From Joostella atrarenae (lineage in GTDB: Bacteria; Bacteroidota; Bacteroidia; Flavobacteriales; Flavobacteriaceae): a stretch of DNA of 64,000 nucleotides. The stretch lies in contig NZ_JAETXX010000001.1 in NCBI RefSeq assembly GCF_021764745.1, positions 558,001-622,000 on the forward strand, read 5' to 3'. The notes under the pieces were generated by a model. It saw only the letters and a program-made list of their open reading frames with translations, was not told the origin of the DNA and searched no databases. The position numbers were made by a program, and so were the translations under genes. This document shows, piece by piece, positions 18,413-26,865 of this stretch (position 1 is its first letter; every line of letters begins with the position of its first letter).

Positions 18413-19279
18413 TTAATCTTTACTACTTACTTTTAAGCCTCTTAATCCCATATCTATTAAGTTTTCTCCGGCTGCTGGTTCGTACTTTCCGTCATTATTT
18501 ACTTCCGTCCATTCGAAGCTATTGTTGATAGAGAAAGATAATGTAACTACAATATCTTCCGTTTCTTCGCCTGTAATTTGGAAGCTGTTTTCAAATTTTC
18601 CTGTAAGTACACAAGAACCTTGAGGAATTGGAGAGGTTTCGAAAATTGGATTTGGAACTGTTACTGCGCCTTCTGGAGCCTGACCCGTTAGCGTATATCC
18701 TTCTGCTTCAAAAGCCCAAAATCCTTGAAGCTTGTTATCGTTTACTTCAATCGTATTTCCGTTTATGTCGAAAGATTCGATGTATTGGTTATAACCGATA
18801 AAGCCTGCAATAGTGGCATCGTATTCCTGCCCTTCGTTTAAAAGTTTAATAGTTCCGTTTTGATAGGAAGCAGAAATACGAACCCATTCATAGGTTCCTG
18901 TTTTTACTTCACTTATAGGGATTTCTATAAAAGTTTCGTCATTTTTTATAAGTGTTGCTTTAGAGAAGTCGATGGCTTTATCTCCTCCTTTTGTAGTTTC
19001 TTCACCTTGGTATATTATTGTCCCTTCACCTAAAAGAGTTGTTGCAGTTGGCGCTAACTCTAAATAATGTGCACTAAAAGCATTTAAAGTTGGGGTTTGG
19101 GCAGCATTTCCTTCTGCAATCGTAGATGGTTTTCCTAAATTATCTAGTCGCTCTTGATTTTCATCAAATTTAATTTTTACGATAAGATTGTTCTTAGTAA
19201 CTCTTGTGTCATCAATATCATCATCGGCACAAGAAATTAATAATAGCGTAGTACTAAGCAATAAAGCTAGTTTTTTCAT
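18413..19279 (-). CDS. Lipoprotein of unknown function
   Basis: A 288-residue protein with a lipoprotein signal ending LLLISC (Cys17) followed by an acidic stretch (ADDDIDD), the usual Bacteroidota signal for export of lipoproteins to the cell surface. The mature part is beta-rich and acidic, with only one further Cys; segments such as YEWVRISASYQNGTIKLL suggest a beta-sandwich, possibly carbohydrate or metal binding, but I do not recognise the family. It stands alone between sdhC and the divergent pepP-like gene. No clear -7 box was found. Confidence 0.6.
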   Translation of the reverse strand: MKKLALLLSTTLLLISCADDDIDDTRVTKNNLIVKIKFDENQERLDNLGKPSTIAEGNAAQTPTLNAFSAHYLELAPTATTLLGEGTIIYQGEETTKGGDKAIDFSKATLIKNDETFIEIPISEVKTGTYEWVRISASYQNGTIKLLNEGQEYDATIAGFIGYNQYIESFDINGNTIEVNDNKLQGFWAFEAEGYTLTGQAPEGAVTVPNPIFETSPIPQGSCVLTGKFENSFQITGEETEDIVVTLSFSINNSFEWTEVNNDGKYEPAAGENLIDMGLRGLKVSSKD

Positions 19280-19422
19280 GATTCTAAAATTTGGGTTTCT
19301 AGATGGTAAAAATAATAATGTTTTTCAATATTTCTGAATAAAATAGGATTTGTCTATAATGATTACTATTCTGTTTTGTTAAACTTTATACGAAGTTTAA
19401 CAAGAAAAAATTCTATTCTTAT

Positions 19423-19430
19423 TAATTTTG
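19423..19430 (+). promoter_or_regulatory. Putative -7 box of the aminopeptidase P gene (TAATTTTG)
   Basis: TAATTTTG matches TAnnTTTG, 22 bases before the ATG at 19453. The only upstream -33-like word is TTTA at 19396-19399 (spacing 23). Confidence 0.55.
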
Positions 19431-19452
19431 ACGAAATTCAAAATATACACAA

Positions 19453-20745
19453 ATGAAGTACGATTTAATAGATAGTAATCTTTTTATAAAAAACCGTCAG
19501 AAATTTATGGCTAAGATGAAGCCAAATAGTATTGCGGTTTTTAATTCTAATGATATATATCCAATTGGTTCTGATAGTACGCTGCCTTTTCAGCAAGCTA
19601 GAGATCTTTTCTATTTAAGTGGTGTAGATCAAGAGGAGAGTATTTTGGTCTTATTTCCAGATGCTCATGAGCAGAAACATAGAGAGATTTTATTTGTTCG
19701 TGAAACAAATGATCATATTGCCGTTTGGGAAGGAGAGAAGCTTACTAAAGAAAAGGCGTTAGAAACTAGCGGTATTAAAACTACTTATTGGTTGGGAGAT
19801 TTTAATAAAGTCTTCTTTGATATAATGACAGAGGCAGAAACTGTATATTTTAATACAAATGAACATTACCGTCAGTCTGTAGAAACAGAAACACGTGAAG
19901 ATCGTTTTATCGATTGGTGTAAAAATAAATTCCCAGCTCATAAATGGGAAAAAAGTAACCAGATTTTACAAGAATTAAGAGGTACTAAAGAGCCTCAAGA
20001 GATTGCATTGATGCAACAGGCTTGTAATATTACCGAGAAAGCTTTTAAACGTGTATTGCAGTTTACAAAGCCAGGTGTTTGGGAATATGAAATTGAGGCG
20101 GAGTTTATACATGAGTTTACTAGAAATAGATCTCGTGGTTTTGCATATACGCCAATTATAGCTTCTGGAAACAATGCAAATGTTCTTCATTATATTGAAA
20201 ACAAAATGCAGTGTAAAGAAGGTGAGTTGTTGTTAATTGACGCTGGTGCAGAGTATGCAAATTACGCTAGTGATATGACGCGTACTATTCCTGTGAGCGG
20301 AAGATTTACAGATAGACAAAAAGAAGTTTATAATGCTGTTTTAAGAGTTAAGAACGATGCAACAAAAATGCTAGTTCCTGGAACAATGTGGAAAGAATAT
20401 CACGAAGAGGTTGGTAAATTAATGACGAGTGAGCTTCTTGGTCTTGGTTTATTAGACAAAGCAGATGTACAGAATGAAAATCCAGATTGGCCAGCTTACA
20501 AAAAATACTTTATGCACGGTACAAGTCACCACATTGGTTTAGATACGCACGATTATGGTCCGTTGAAAAAACCAATGAAATCAAACATGGTATTTACTGT
20601 GGAGCCAGGAATTTATATCCCAGATGAAGGATTTGGAATCCGTTTAGAAGACGATTTAGTAATTCAGGAATCTGGAGAACCATTTAATTTAATGGGAGGT
20701 ATTCCTATTGAAGTCGATGAGATTGAAGATTGGATGAATAAATAA
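19453..20745 (+). CDS. pepP: Xaa-Pro aminopeptidase (M24B family)
   Basis: Removes N-terminal residues that precede proline. The 430-residue protein has an N-terminal creatinase-like domain (about 1-170) and a C-terminal pita-bread fold with all five metal ligands: Asp in LLIDAGAEY, Asp in ASDMTRTIP, His in FMHGTSHHIGLDTHD, Glu in TVEPGIYIP and Glu in IRLEDDLVI. The length is typical. It has its own -7 box and is followed by two hairpins (20759-20849), so it is probably monocistronic. Cytoplasmic, as there is no signal peptide. Confidence 0.92.
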   Translation: MKYDLIDSNLFIKNRQKFMAKMKPNSIAVFNSNDIYPIGSDSTLPFQQARDLFYLSGVDQEESILVLFPDAHEQKHREILFVRETNDHIAVWEGEKLTKEKALETSGIKTTYWLGDFNKVFFDIMTEAETVYFNTNEHYRQSVETETREDRFIDWCKNKFPAHKWEKSNQILQELRGTKEPQEIALMQQACNITEKAFKRVLQFTKPGVWEYEIEAEFIHEFTRNRSRGFAYTPIIASGNNANVLHYIENKMQCKEGELLLIDAGAEYANYASDMTRTIPVSGRFTDRQKEVYNAVLRVKNDATKMLVPGTMWKEYHEEVGKLMTSELLGLGLLDKADVQNENPDWPAYKKYFMHGTSHHIGLDTHDYGPLKKPMKSNMVFTVEPGIYIPDEGFGIRLEDDLVIQESGEPFNLMGGIPIEVDEIEDWMNK

Positions 20746-20758
20746 TTTTAGAATTATA

Positions 20759-20795
20759 AATTTGAATGTTGATTACATATAGGAACATTCAAATT
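20759..20795 (+). terminator. Hairpin after the aminopeptidase P gene
   Basis: AATTTGAATGTT (20759-20770) is perfectly complementary to AACATTCAAATT (20784-20795) across 13 bases. It lies 13 bases after the stop codon. There is no T-tract, so it may be a 3'-end stabiliser or only a weak terminator. Confidence 0.5.
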
Positions 20796-20813
20796 CACGA
20801 TAATCCTGTCACA

Positions 20814-20862
20814 TTGGGCGCGGTCAAATAAATTATTGATTGCGCTCAACTTGGCAGTTTTG
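20814..20862 (+). terminator. 14-bp RNA-type hairpin with G.U pairs and T-tract
   Basis: TTGGGCGCGGTCAA (20814-20827) pairs with TTGATTGCGCTCAA (20836-20849) at all 14 positions if three G.U wobbles are allowed, with an eight-base loop, and is followed by CTTGGCAGTTTTGTTTTT. The stem is perfect only as plus-strand RNA, which points to a transcribed structure. It ends 34 bases before the hydrolase gene. Confidence 0.5.
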
Positions 20863-20883
20863 TTTTTATATAATGACTCATAA

Positions 20884-21663
20884 ATGACGCTAAATTATAA
20901 AGGCACAGCTATTTTTTTTGAAGATGAAGGCAAAGGCTCAGCTGTAGTTTTGCTTCATGGTTTCTTAGAAAATGCCACAATTTGGAATCCTTTAAGGGAA
21001 GTGCTGTCTAAGCGAAATCGTGTAATTACGATCGATTTACTTGGGCATGGTAAAACGGGTTGCTTGGGTTATGTGCATACCATGGAAATGATGGCAGAAA
21101 CGGTAAAGGCTGTCTTAGATCATTTAAAACTAAGGCGAGTTTCTTTAATTGGTCATTCTATGGGGGGTTATGTTGCTTTGGCTTTTGCTGAAGCTTATCC
21201 AGATGATGTAAAGGGATTGGTTTTGGTGAATTCTACAACAAGCGCAGATTCTGAAGAAAAGAAAAAAAATAGAAATCGTGCCATAGAAATGGTAAAGCAT
21301 AATCATAAGAGTTTTGTTCGGATGGGGATTGCTAACCTATTTAGGCCTAAAAATAGAAAGCTTTTTGCTGAAGAAATAAAGGCGCTTAAAAAGGAAGCAT
21401 TGAATACTCCTTTGCAGGGAATTGTAGCTGCATTAGAAGGGATGAAAATTAGAAACGATAGAGAAGTTTTACTCCATTTTACTCCCTTTGCTAAAATGAT
21501 GATTATCGGTAAAAGAGACCCTGTGTTAAATTACGATTCTTTAGTAAGTCAAACACAAGAAGCTGATGTGAAAGTAGTTGAATTTCCTGATGGACACATG
21601 AGTTTTATTGAAAACAAATCGCAATTCATCGATAATATCAATGAATTTTTGCGAAAAATTTGA
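20884..21663 (+). CDS. Alpha/beta-hydrolase fold protein
   Basis: A 259-residue cytoplasmic enzyme with the complete alpha/beta-hydrolase layout: oxyanion-hole motif LLHGFLEN, nucleophile elbow GHSMGG (Ser about 93), acid in GKRDPVL, and catalytic His in PDGHMSFIE. It resembles the small esterase/lyase group that includes MenH and carboxylesterase BioH. The substrate cannot be read from sequence and the neighbours give no pathway. A 14-bp hairpin with a T-tract lies upstream, so it is probably transcribed independently of pepP. Confidence 0.82.
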   Translation: MTLNYKGTAIFFEDEGKGSAVVLLHGFLENATIWNPLREVLSKRNRVITIDLLGHGKTGCLGYVHTMEMMAETVKAVLDHLKLRRVSLIGHSMGGYVALAFAEAYPDDVKGLVLVNSTTSADSEEKKKNRNRAIEMVKHNHKSFVRMGIANLFRPKNRKLFAEEIKALKKEALNTPLQGIVAALEGMKIRNDREVLLHFTPFAKMMIIGKRDPVLNYDSLVSQTQEADVKVVEFPDGHMSFIENKSQFIDNINEFLRKI

Positions 21664-21714
21664 TTATTAGGTAAATAATGTATAAGTTCACGATACCCAA
21701 AATTTACATATCTA

Positions 21715-21951
21715 ATGAAAACCTCAAATTCTACAGTAAAAAAAGCACTGTGCTCGATGTTTGGACATCGATATAGAGTGTCGAAAAAAGTAACTTCTCA
21801 CATTACAGAATATCAATGTAAAACATGTAAATGTGAGCTCACAACAAACGAAACTGGACACCTGGATATCTTAACTCCAGAGTTGAAGGAAATCAATGAA
21901 ACCCTTGCTAGATTTTATAAAAAGAGAAGGGCTGCGCATACAGTTGCTTAA
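21715..21951 (+). CDS. Small zinc-ribbon-like protein (DUF1660-like)
   Basis: A 78-residue basic protein. Cys13 and His18 (CSMFGH) followed by Cys35, Cys38 and Cys40 (YQCKTCKCEL) look like a small zinc-binding fold, and the tail is lysine/arginine-rich. It is reminiscent of DUF1660, a short family annotated in phages and in Bacteroidota chromosomes, but I am not certain. It follows the hydrolase by 51 bases on the same strand. There are no phage genes nearby. Function unknown; nucleic-acid binding is a guess. Confidence 0.5.
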   Translation: MKTSNSTVKKALCSMFGHRYRVSKKVTSHITEYQCKTCKCELTTNETGHLDILTPELKEINETLARFYKKRRAAHTVA

Positions 21952-22047
21952 TTTCTAAAACACTCAATAAGAACTGCTGCATATTCCAATTTTGGATTAT
22001 GTATAGGGATTTTACGGCCTGTAATTTCCGAATTTCACACAATTGTG

Positions 22048-23112
22048 TTATTCGTTCTCTTCTTCATTATCCTCAAATGAATTCCATCCTCTTGCTTTAA
22101 GAGGTATTTTTGTGTTTCCACGAGTAATTAAATGCATTCCTTCACTTTCTTGTGTCATATGACCAATTATCGATAGATGTGGATTTGCTTTAATTTTTGG
22201 GAAATCTTCTTGAGAAATTGTGAATAATAATTCATAATCTTCACCGCCACTAAGAGCAACAGTTGTACTGCTAATATTGAATTCTTCTGAAGTAGAAATT
22301 ACTTGTGGGTCTAATGGGATTTTGTCCTCATATAGATTACAACCTACTTTAGACTGCTTGCACAAATGAATAATCTCTGAAGAAAGTCCGTCGCTGATAT
22401 CAATCATAGAAGTTGGTTTAACCTCCAATTTTTTTAATAATTCAGGGATGTCTTTTCGAGCTTCAGGCTTTAGCTGACGTTCGATAATATATGTATATGG
22501 ATCTAAATCCGGCTGATTCTGAGGATTTACCTTAAAAACTTCTTTCTCTCTTTCCAATATTTGGAGTCCGAGGTAAGCAGCTCCTATGTCTCCAGAAACT
22601 ACCAATAAATCGTTAGCTTTAGCTGTATCTCTGTAAACTATATCTTCTTCATCGGCTTCTCCAATTGCAGTAACCGTAATTAAGAGTCCTTTATTAGAAG
22701 AAGTAGTGTCACCACCAATAAGATCTACTTTGTAAGCGTCGCAAGCTAGTTTTATTCCTGCATATAATTCTTCTAAAGCTTCTAATGGGAAGCGATTAGA
22801 AACAGCGATAGAAACGGTAATATGTGTAGCCTTTGCGTTCATTGCATACACATCAGATAGGTTGACCATAACAGCTTTATACCCTAAGTGTTTTAGGGGC
22901 ATGTAGCTAAGGTCAAAATGCACATTTTCCACCAAAAGATCGGTAGTAATAACTGCTTTCTTGTCTTTAAAATCAATTACAGCAGCATCATCACCAATTC
23001 CTCGAACGGTGCTTAATTGGTTAATATCAAAATTCTTGGTTAAATGGTCTATTAAACCAAATTCTCCTAATTCAGATATCGATGTGCGCTTTGGGTTTTT
23101 GTCTTCTATCAT
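22048..23112 (-). CDS. thiL: Thiamine-monophosphate kinase
   Basis: Phosphorylates thiamine monophosphate to the active cofactor thiamine diphosphate. The 354-residue protein has the PurM/AIRS-like fold: GIGDDAAVIDF (about 40-50) for Mg-ATP, VNLSDVYAMNA, LIGGDTTSS, VSGDIGAAYLGL, and MIDISDGLSSEI plus GGEDYELLFT in the C-terminal half. It is intact and of normal length. No other thiamine gene is adjacent. A -7 box lies only four bases upstream of the ATG, so the mRNA may be leaderless. Confidence 0.94.
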   Translation of the reverse strand: MIEDKNPKRTSISELGEFGLIDHLTKNFDINQLSTVRGIGDDAAVIDFKDKKAVITTDLLVENVHFDLSYMPLKHLGYKAVMVNLSDVYAMNAKATHITVSIAVSNRFPLEALEELYAGIKLACDAYKVDLIGGDTTSSNKGLLITVTAIGEADEEDIVYRDTAKANDLLVVSGDIGAAYLGLQILEREKEVFKVNPQNQPDLDPYTYIIERQLKPEARKDIPELLKKLEVKPTSMIDISDGLSSEIIHLCKQSKVGCNLYEDKIPLDPQVISTSEEFNISSTTVALSGGEDYELLFTISQEDFPKIKANPHLSIIGHMTQESEGMHLITRGNTKIPLKARGWNSFEDNEEENE

Positions 23113-23116
23113 GATG

Positions 23117-23124
23117 CAAAGATA
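23117..23124 (-). promoter_or_regulatory. Putative -7 box of thiL (TATCTTTG), almost touching the start codon
   Basis: On the minus strand TATCTTTG ends four bases before ATG 23112, with a TTTA 18 bases upstream of the box. At the usual box-to-start distance, transcription would begin at or next to the A of the ATG. Confidence 0.5.
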
Positions 23125-23701
23125 GTTAAAGTTGAAGGTTTATAAAGTAAAAAAATAAACTACTACTAAGCTTAAGTTTTGATGTTTTGGTTAGTTAAAA
23201 AGTTGAAGGGTGAAAGTTTAGGTTTTTTTCTGGTTTGATTTTGTTTTCATAGGTTTTAAAAATAGTACCCCAAACTCGTGAGTTTTTAATTTTTTTCAGC
23301 TGAAAAGTTAAATGCATATTAAGAAAGAAATGAAGTCTTTTTTGATAATAAAATTGATTAAATTTGAGAACTACTTAAATTATAAGAAAACAAAATATAG
23401 GGGAGCTGTTTTTGTGTAGTAATTAACCGTAAAAACATAGCTTTTATACTCATATTCTTTTTTGTTTTTAAATGGAATTTAAAGCTCGCATACGTTATCT
23501 GCTAATCTCATTGAGACTGCTACTGTGTGGAGATGAAAGCCTGTTTGTGCTGTTCAGTAAGAGGGTGAAAGTGATTGCAATTATTACTATTAAAAAAGCT
23601 TCTTAGAGAAAATGTAAGGAATTACTAAAAATCATAACAAATCTCTATGAAAGGATATAATATAATAATGCAATAAGTATGGTAAATCGTGACGAATATC
23701 A
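23125..23701. other. Long intergenic region between thiL and the suf operon
   Basis: About 580 bases without a convincing gene. 23125-23225 is quasi-periodic AT-rich text built from AGTTAAAAAGTTGAAG-like words, similar to the spacer at 24071-24105. A less AT-rich block at about 23485-23585 stands out. It lies in a 44-codon frame (ATG 23472 to TAG 23606) whose leucines are mostly CTG/CTA, unlike the TTA-rich genes around it, so it is not called as a gene. A small AAACT-CGTG-AGTTT hairpin with T residues is at about 23272-23286. No riboswitch core was recognised. Confidence 0.4.
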
Positions 23702-23709
23702 TATTTTTG
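23702..23709 (+). promoter_or_regulatory. Putative -7 box of the sufA-sufB-sufC-sufD operon (TATTTTTG)
   Basis: TATTTTTG matches TAnnTTTG, 28 bases before ATG 23738. No good -33 TTTG is present at the expected distance. This is the most likely start of the suf transcript. Confidence 0.55.
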
Positions 23710-23737
23710 TAAACTATTTAGAAATAACAATTTTATT

Positions 23738-24067
23738 ATGATAAAAGTTTCTGAAACAGCGAAAAAGAAAATTTCTGAGTTAATGTCGGACGGTGGTTTT
23801 GATGTAGCTCAGGATTTTGTGCGCGTAGGTGTGAAGAGTGGAGGTTGTAGTGGCTTGTCATACGATTTGAAATTCGATAAAAGCAAAGCAGACGAAGATA
23901 AAATGTTTGAAGACAATGATGTAAAGATTGTTGTGGACAAGAAAAGCTTCCTGTATCTTATCGGAACCGTCTTAGAATATTCTGGCGGTTTAAATGGTAA
24001 AGGTTTTGTTTTTAACAATCCGAATGCTCAAAGAACCTGCGGTTGTGGGGAGAGTTTTTCGTTGTAG
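23738..24067 (+). CDS. HesB/IscA-type iron-sulfur carrier (SufA-like)
   Basis: An A-type carrier that receives Fe-S clusters from the SufBCD scaffold and passes them to apoproteins. The 109-residue protein has the three conserved cysteines, one in KSGGCSGLSY and two in the C-terminal TCGCGESF. It is the first gene of the suf operon, followed by an S23-type gene and then sufB. SufA would be a fitting name from context; IscA/ErpA-type proteins look alike, so no symbol is assigned. Confidence 0.92.
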   Translation: MIKVSETAKKKISELMSDGGFDVAQDFVRVGVKSGGCSGLSYDLKFDKSKADEDKMFEDNDVKIVVDKKSFLYLIGTVLEYSGGLNGKGFVFNNPNAQRTCGCGESFSL

Positions 24068-24070
24068 AAT

Positions 24071-24105
24071 TATAAAGTTAAAGAGTTAAAAAAGTAAAAA
24101 GTTAA
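24071..24105 (+). repeat. Left flank of the first S23 element: quasi-periodic AGTTAAA words
   Basis: The 35 bases repeat AGTTAAA/AAAGT words and include AAAAAGTTAA at 24096-24105, the exact reverse complement of TTAACTTTTT at 24489-24498 on the other side of the S23 gene. AT-richness means part of this could be chance, but AGTTAA occurs on both flanks more than once. Confidence 0.45.
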
Positions 24106-24116
24106 TGTAATAAAAT

Positions 24117-24479
24117 ATGGGGAGTACAACTTTTGAAGATTTAGAAGTTTATAAATTGACCCTACTTTTTACGATTAATATTTTTGACTTATTGAATGAA
24201 AAGCAACTCGAAAAAGAGTTTTCTATTAAAGACCAATTAAAACGGGCAACTCTTTCTATTTCCAATAATATCGCGGAGGGATTTGAAAGAGAGACGGATA
24301 AAGAATTGATACGGTTTTTATATTTTTCTAAAGGCTCCTCTGGAGAAGTGAGAAATATATTAAACATTTTAAAAGAGACAAATTATATAAATGAAGATAA
24401 ATGGTTGTCGTTAAGAAGTGAAGTTATAGTAATATCAAAGCAACTTTCTAATTACATTAAGTACATTAAAAGGCGCTAA
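24117..24479 (+). CDS. Four-helix-bundle protein, S23/23S-rRNA intervening-sequence family
   Basis: A 120-residue all-helical protein of the S23 family (TIGR02436 type). Its core signature, KDQLKRATLSISNNIAEGFER followed by FLYFSKGSSGEVRN, is split here as residues 43-63 and 70-81. Members were first found inside intervening sequences of 23S rRNA genes; relatives (Avd) act in diversity-generating retroelements by binding nucleic acid. This gene sits between the SufA-like gene (49 bases away) and sufB (50 bases away), which are functionally linked, so it is an insertion. Complementary sequence lies on both flanks. It is a distant paralogue of 26866-27258. Function here is unknown. Confidence 0.85.
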   Translation: MGSTTFEDLEVYKLTLLFTINIFDLLNEKQLEKEFSIKDQLKRATLSISNNIAEGFERETDKELIRFLYFSKGSSGEVRNILNILKETNYINEDKWLSLRSEVIVISKQLSNYIKYIKRR

Positions 24480-24488
24480 TAAAACTCC

Positions 24489-24502
24489 TTAACTTTTTAA
24501 CT
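24489..24502 (+). repeat. Right flank of the first S23 element
   Basis: TTAACTTTTTAACT (24489-24502) is the inverted counterpart of AAAAAGTTAA/AGTTAAAAA words at 24084-24105. It begins 10 bases after the S23 stop codon and ends 28 bases before sufB. Confidence 0.45.
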
Positions 24503-24529
24503 GTTTTCTTATTTACTTAGAATAAAAGT

Positions 24530-25975
24530 ATGGCATATACCGAAGAAGAATTAAAAAAAGAGCTCGAGACGAAGGAATATGAGTATGGATTTTATACCGA
24601 TATTGAATCGGATACTTTTCCTATTGGATTAAACGAGGATATCGTTCGAGCAATTTCAGCAAAGAAGAATGAGCCAGAATGGATGACCGAATGGCGTCTA
24701 GAAGCTTACAGAGCTTGGACGAAAATGGACGAACCTGAATGGGCAAATGTTACTTACGAGAAACCAGATTTCCAAGCTATTTCTTATTATTCGGCACCTA
24801 TGAAAAAGCCGAAATACGATAGTTTAGATGAGGTAGATCCAGAATTACTAGACACGTTTAAAAAGTTAGGTATTTCTGTAGATGAACAGAAAAAGCTAGC
24901 TGGTGTTGCAGTAGATATCGTAATGGATTCTGTTTCTGTAGCAACGACTTTCAAAAAGACTTTAGGAGAAAAAGGAATTATATTCTGCTCTATTTCTGAA
25001 GCTATTCAAGAGCACCCAGAATTAGTAAAAAAATATATTGGAACTGTAGTTCCTGAGAAAGACAATTTTTATGCAGCATTGAATTCGGCAGTTTTCTCTG
25101 ACGGTTCTTTCTGTTATATACCTAAAGGGGTTCGTTGCCCAATGGAATTGTCTACATATTTCCGTATTAATCAAGCAGGAACTGGTCAGTTTGAGCGTAC
25201 GTTGGTTATTGCAGACGAAGGGAGTTACGTAAGTTACTTAGAAGGATGTACAGCGCCAACAAGAGATGAGAATCAATTGCATGCTGCAGTGGTAGAATTG
25301 ATTGCTTTGGATGATGCTGAAATAAAATATTCTACTGTACAGAACTGGTATCCTGGAAATAAAGATGGTAAAGGAGGAGTTTTTAACTTCGTTACCAAAA
25401 GAGGATTGTGTGAGAAAAATGCTAAAATTAGCTGGACACAAGTAGAAACTGGATCTGCAGTAACTTGGAAATATCCTTCTTGTATTTTAAAAGGAGATAA
25501 TTCTGTTGGAGAATTTTATTCTATTGCGGTAACTAATAATTATCAGCAAGCAGATACAGGAACGAAAATGATTCACTTAGGAAAAAACACTAGAAGTACG
25601 ATTATTTCTAAAGGTATTTCCGCAGGGAAATCTCAAAATAGTTATCGTGGTTTAGTTCAGATAAATAGTAGAGCAGACAATGCTCGTAATTTCTCTCAAT
25701 GTGATTCTCTATTAATGGGGAATGAGTGTGGAGCACATACGTTCCCATATATCGAAACTAAAAATAAAACGGCTCAAATAGAGCATGAGGCTACAACTAG
25801 TAAAATTGGAGAAGACCAAATTTTCTATTGTAACCAACGTGGGATTGATACAGAGAAAGCAATTGCATTGATTGTAAACGGATTTAGTAAAGAGGTTTTA
25901 AATAAACTTCCGATGGAATTCGCCGTTGAAGCTCAAAAATTACTGGAAATTTCTTTAGAAGGTTCCGTAGGATAA
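24530..25975 (+). CDS. sufB: Fe-S cluster assembly scaffold SufB
   Basis: Core scaffold of the SufBC2D complex, on which clusters are built from persulfide sulfur. The 481-residue protein shows the family blocks [40 protein letters not shown], the beta-helix core with NWYPG and [17 protein letters not shown], and C-terminal [20 protein letters not shown] (each given as a short excerpt). Length is normal. The S23 gene lies upstream and sufC 93 bases downstream; the spacer between sufB and sufC holds repeated TAACAGCATAA words. Confidence 0.97.
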   Translation: MAYTEEELKKELETKEYEYGFYTDIESDTFPIGLNEDIVRAISAKKNEPEWMTEWRLEAYRAWTKMDEPEWANVTYEKPDFQAISYYSAPMKKPKYDSLDEVDPELLDTFKKLGISVDEQKKLAGVAVDIVMDSVSVATTFKKTLGEKGIIFCSISEAIQEHPELVKKYIGTVVPEKDNFYAALNSAVFSDGSFCYIPKGVRCPMELSTYFRINQAGTGQFERTLVIADEGSYVSYLEGCTAPTRDENQLHAAVVELIALDDAEIKYSTVQNWYPGNKDGKGGVFNFVTKRGLCEKNAKISWTQVETGSAVTWKYPSCILKGDNSVGEFYSIAVTNNYQQADTGTKMIHLGKNTRSTIISKGISAGKSQNSYRGLVQINSRADNARNFSQCDSLLMGNECGAHTFPYIETKNKTAQIEHEATTSKIGEDQIFYCNQRGIDTEKAIALIVNGFSKEVLNKLPMEFAVEAQKLLEISLEGSVG

Positions 25976-25990
25976 ATATAATAAGGTATT

Positions 25991-26058
25991 GAGTTTGGGA
26001 ATTTATTTTTAACGCAAACTCGGTAACAGCATAACTTGATAACAAGATAACAGCATAA
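25991..26058 (+). repeat. Repeats and inverted repeat in the sufB-sufC spacer
   Basis: GAGTTTG (25991-25997) is complementary to CAAACTC (26015-26021). TAACAGCATAA occurs at 26024-26034 and 26048-26058, with a third related GATAACA between them. The start of this block, GTATTGAG, is the same word found in the atpA-atpG and sdhA-sdhB spacers. No gene is present here. Confidence 0.5.
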
Positions 26059-26068
26059 TTAGAAGTAT

Positions 26069-26821
26069 ATGTTAAAGATTGAAAATTTACACGCTAGCGT
26101 AGAAGATAAAGAAATTTTAAGAGGAATTAACCTAGAGGTGAAACCAGGAGAAGTTCATGCTATAATGGGACCTAATGGTTCTGGAAAAAGTACATTATCG
26201 TCTGTAATTGCTGGTAATGAAAACTTTGAAGTTACAGAAGGAAAGATTAGTTTCTTAAATGAAGATATTGCAGAATTGGCACCAGAAGATAGAGCTCATA
26301 AGGGTATTTTCTTATCGTTCCAATATCCAGTAGAAATCCCTGGAGTTTCTGTTACTAACTTCATGAAAACTGCAATTAACGAAACACGTAGAGCGCAAGG
26401 ATTAGAAGATATGCCAGCAAAAGATATGCTGCAAAAAATTCGTGAGAAATCTGAATTATTAGAAATCGACCGTAAATTTCTTTCTCGTTCTTTAAACCAA
26501 GGGTTTTCTGGGGGAGAGAAAAAGCGTAATGAGATTTTCCAAATGGCAATGTTAGAGCCTAAATTAGCTATTTTGGATGAGACAGATTCAGGGTTGGATA
26601 TCGATGCTTTACGTATTGTTTCTGATGGTGTTAATAGATTGAAAAGTAAAGACAACGCTGTAGTAGTAATTACTCACTACCAACGATTATTAGAATATAT
26701 CGTTCCAGACTATGTTCACGTTTTATTAAACGGTAGAATTGTAAAATCTGGTGGAAAAGAATTAGCATTAGAGCTAGAGGAAAAAGGATACGACTGGATT
26801 AAGCAGGAAGTAGCGGTATAA
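26069..26821 (+). CDS. sufC: Fe-S cluster assembly ATPase SufC
   Basis: ABC-type ATPase that drives conformational change in the SufBCD scaffold. The 250-residue protein has Walker A GPNGSGKST (about 35-43), the Q-loop in SFQYPVEIPG, the SufC signature QGFSGGEKKRNE, Walker B LAILDETDSGLD with the catalytic Glu, and the switch His in VITHYQRLL. Soluble, with no membrane helices, as expected. It is followed by the second S23-type gene, 44 bases downstream, then sufD. Confidence 0.97.
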   Translation: MLKIENLHASVEDKEILRGINLEVKPGEVHAIMGPNGSGKSTLSSVIAGNENFEVTEGKISFLNEDIAELAPEDRAHKGIFLSFQYPVEIPGVSVTNFMKTAINETRRAQGLEDMPAKDMLQKIREKSELLEIDRKFLSRSLNQGFSGGEKKRNEIFQMAMLEPKLAILDETDSGLDIDALRIVSDGVNRLKSKDNAVVVITHYQRLLEYIVPDYVHVLLNGRIVKSGGKELALELEEKGYDWIKQEVAV

Positions 26822-26836
26822 GCATTATAGTTTGAG

Positions 26837-26847
26837 GTTTCTAGTTT
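26837..26847 (+). repeat. Left flank of the second S23 element (GTTTCTAGTTT)
   Basis: GTTTCTAGTTT is the exact reverse complement of AAACTAGAAAC at 27306-27316. Pairing continues with interruptions: AGTTT-TGG after the left arm matches CCA-AAAC before the right arm. The arms bracket the S23 gene and lie between the sufC stop and the sufD start. Confidence 0.55.
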
Positions 26848-26865
26848 GAAGTTTATGGAAATGGA

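Noticed and set aside
23472-23606. 44-codon frame in the gap before the suf operon
   Set aside because: Codon use differs from all neighbours (CTG/CTA leucines), there is no -7 box in place and no domain. It is kept as a finding about composition, not as a gene.
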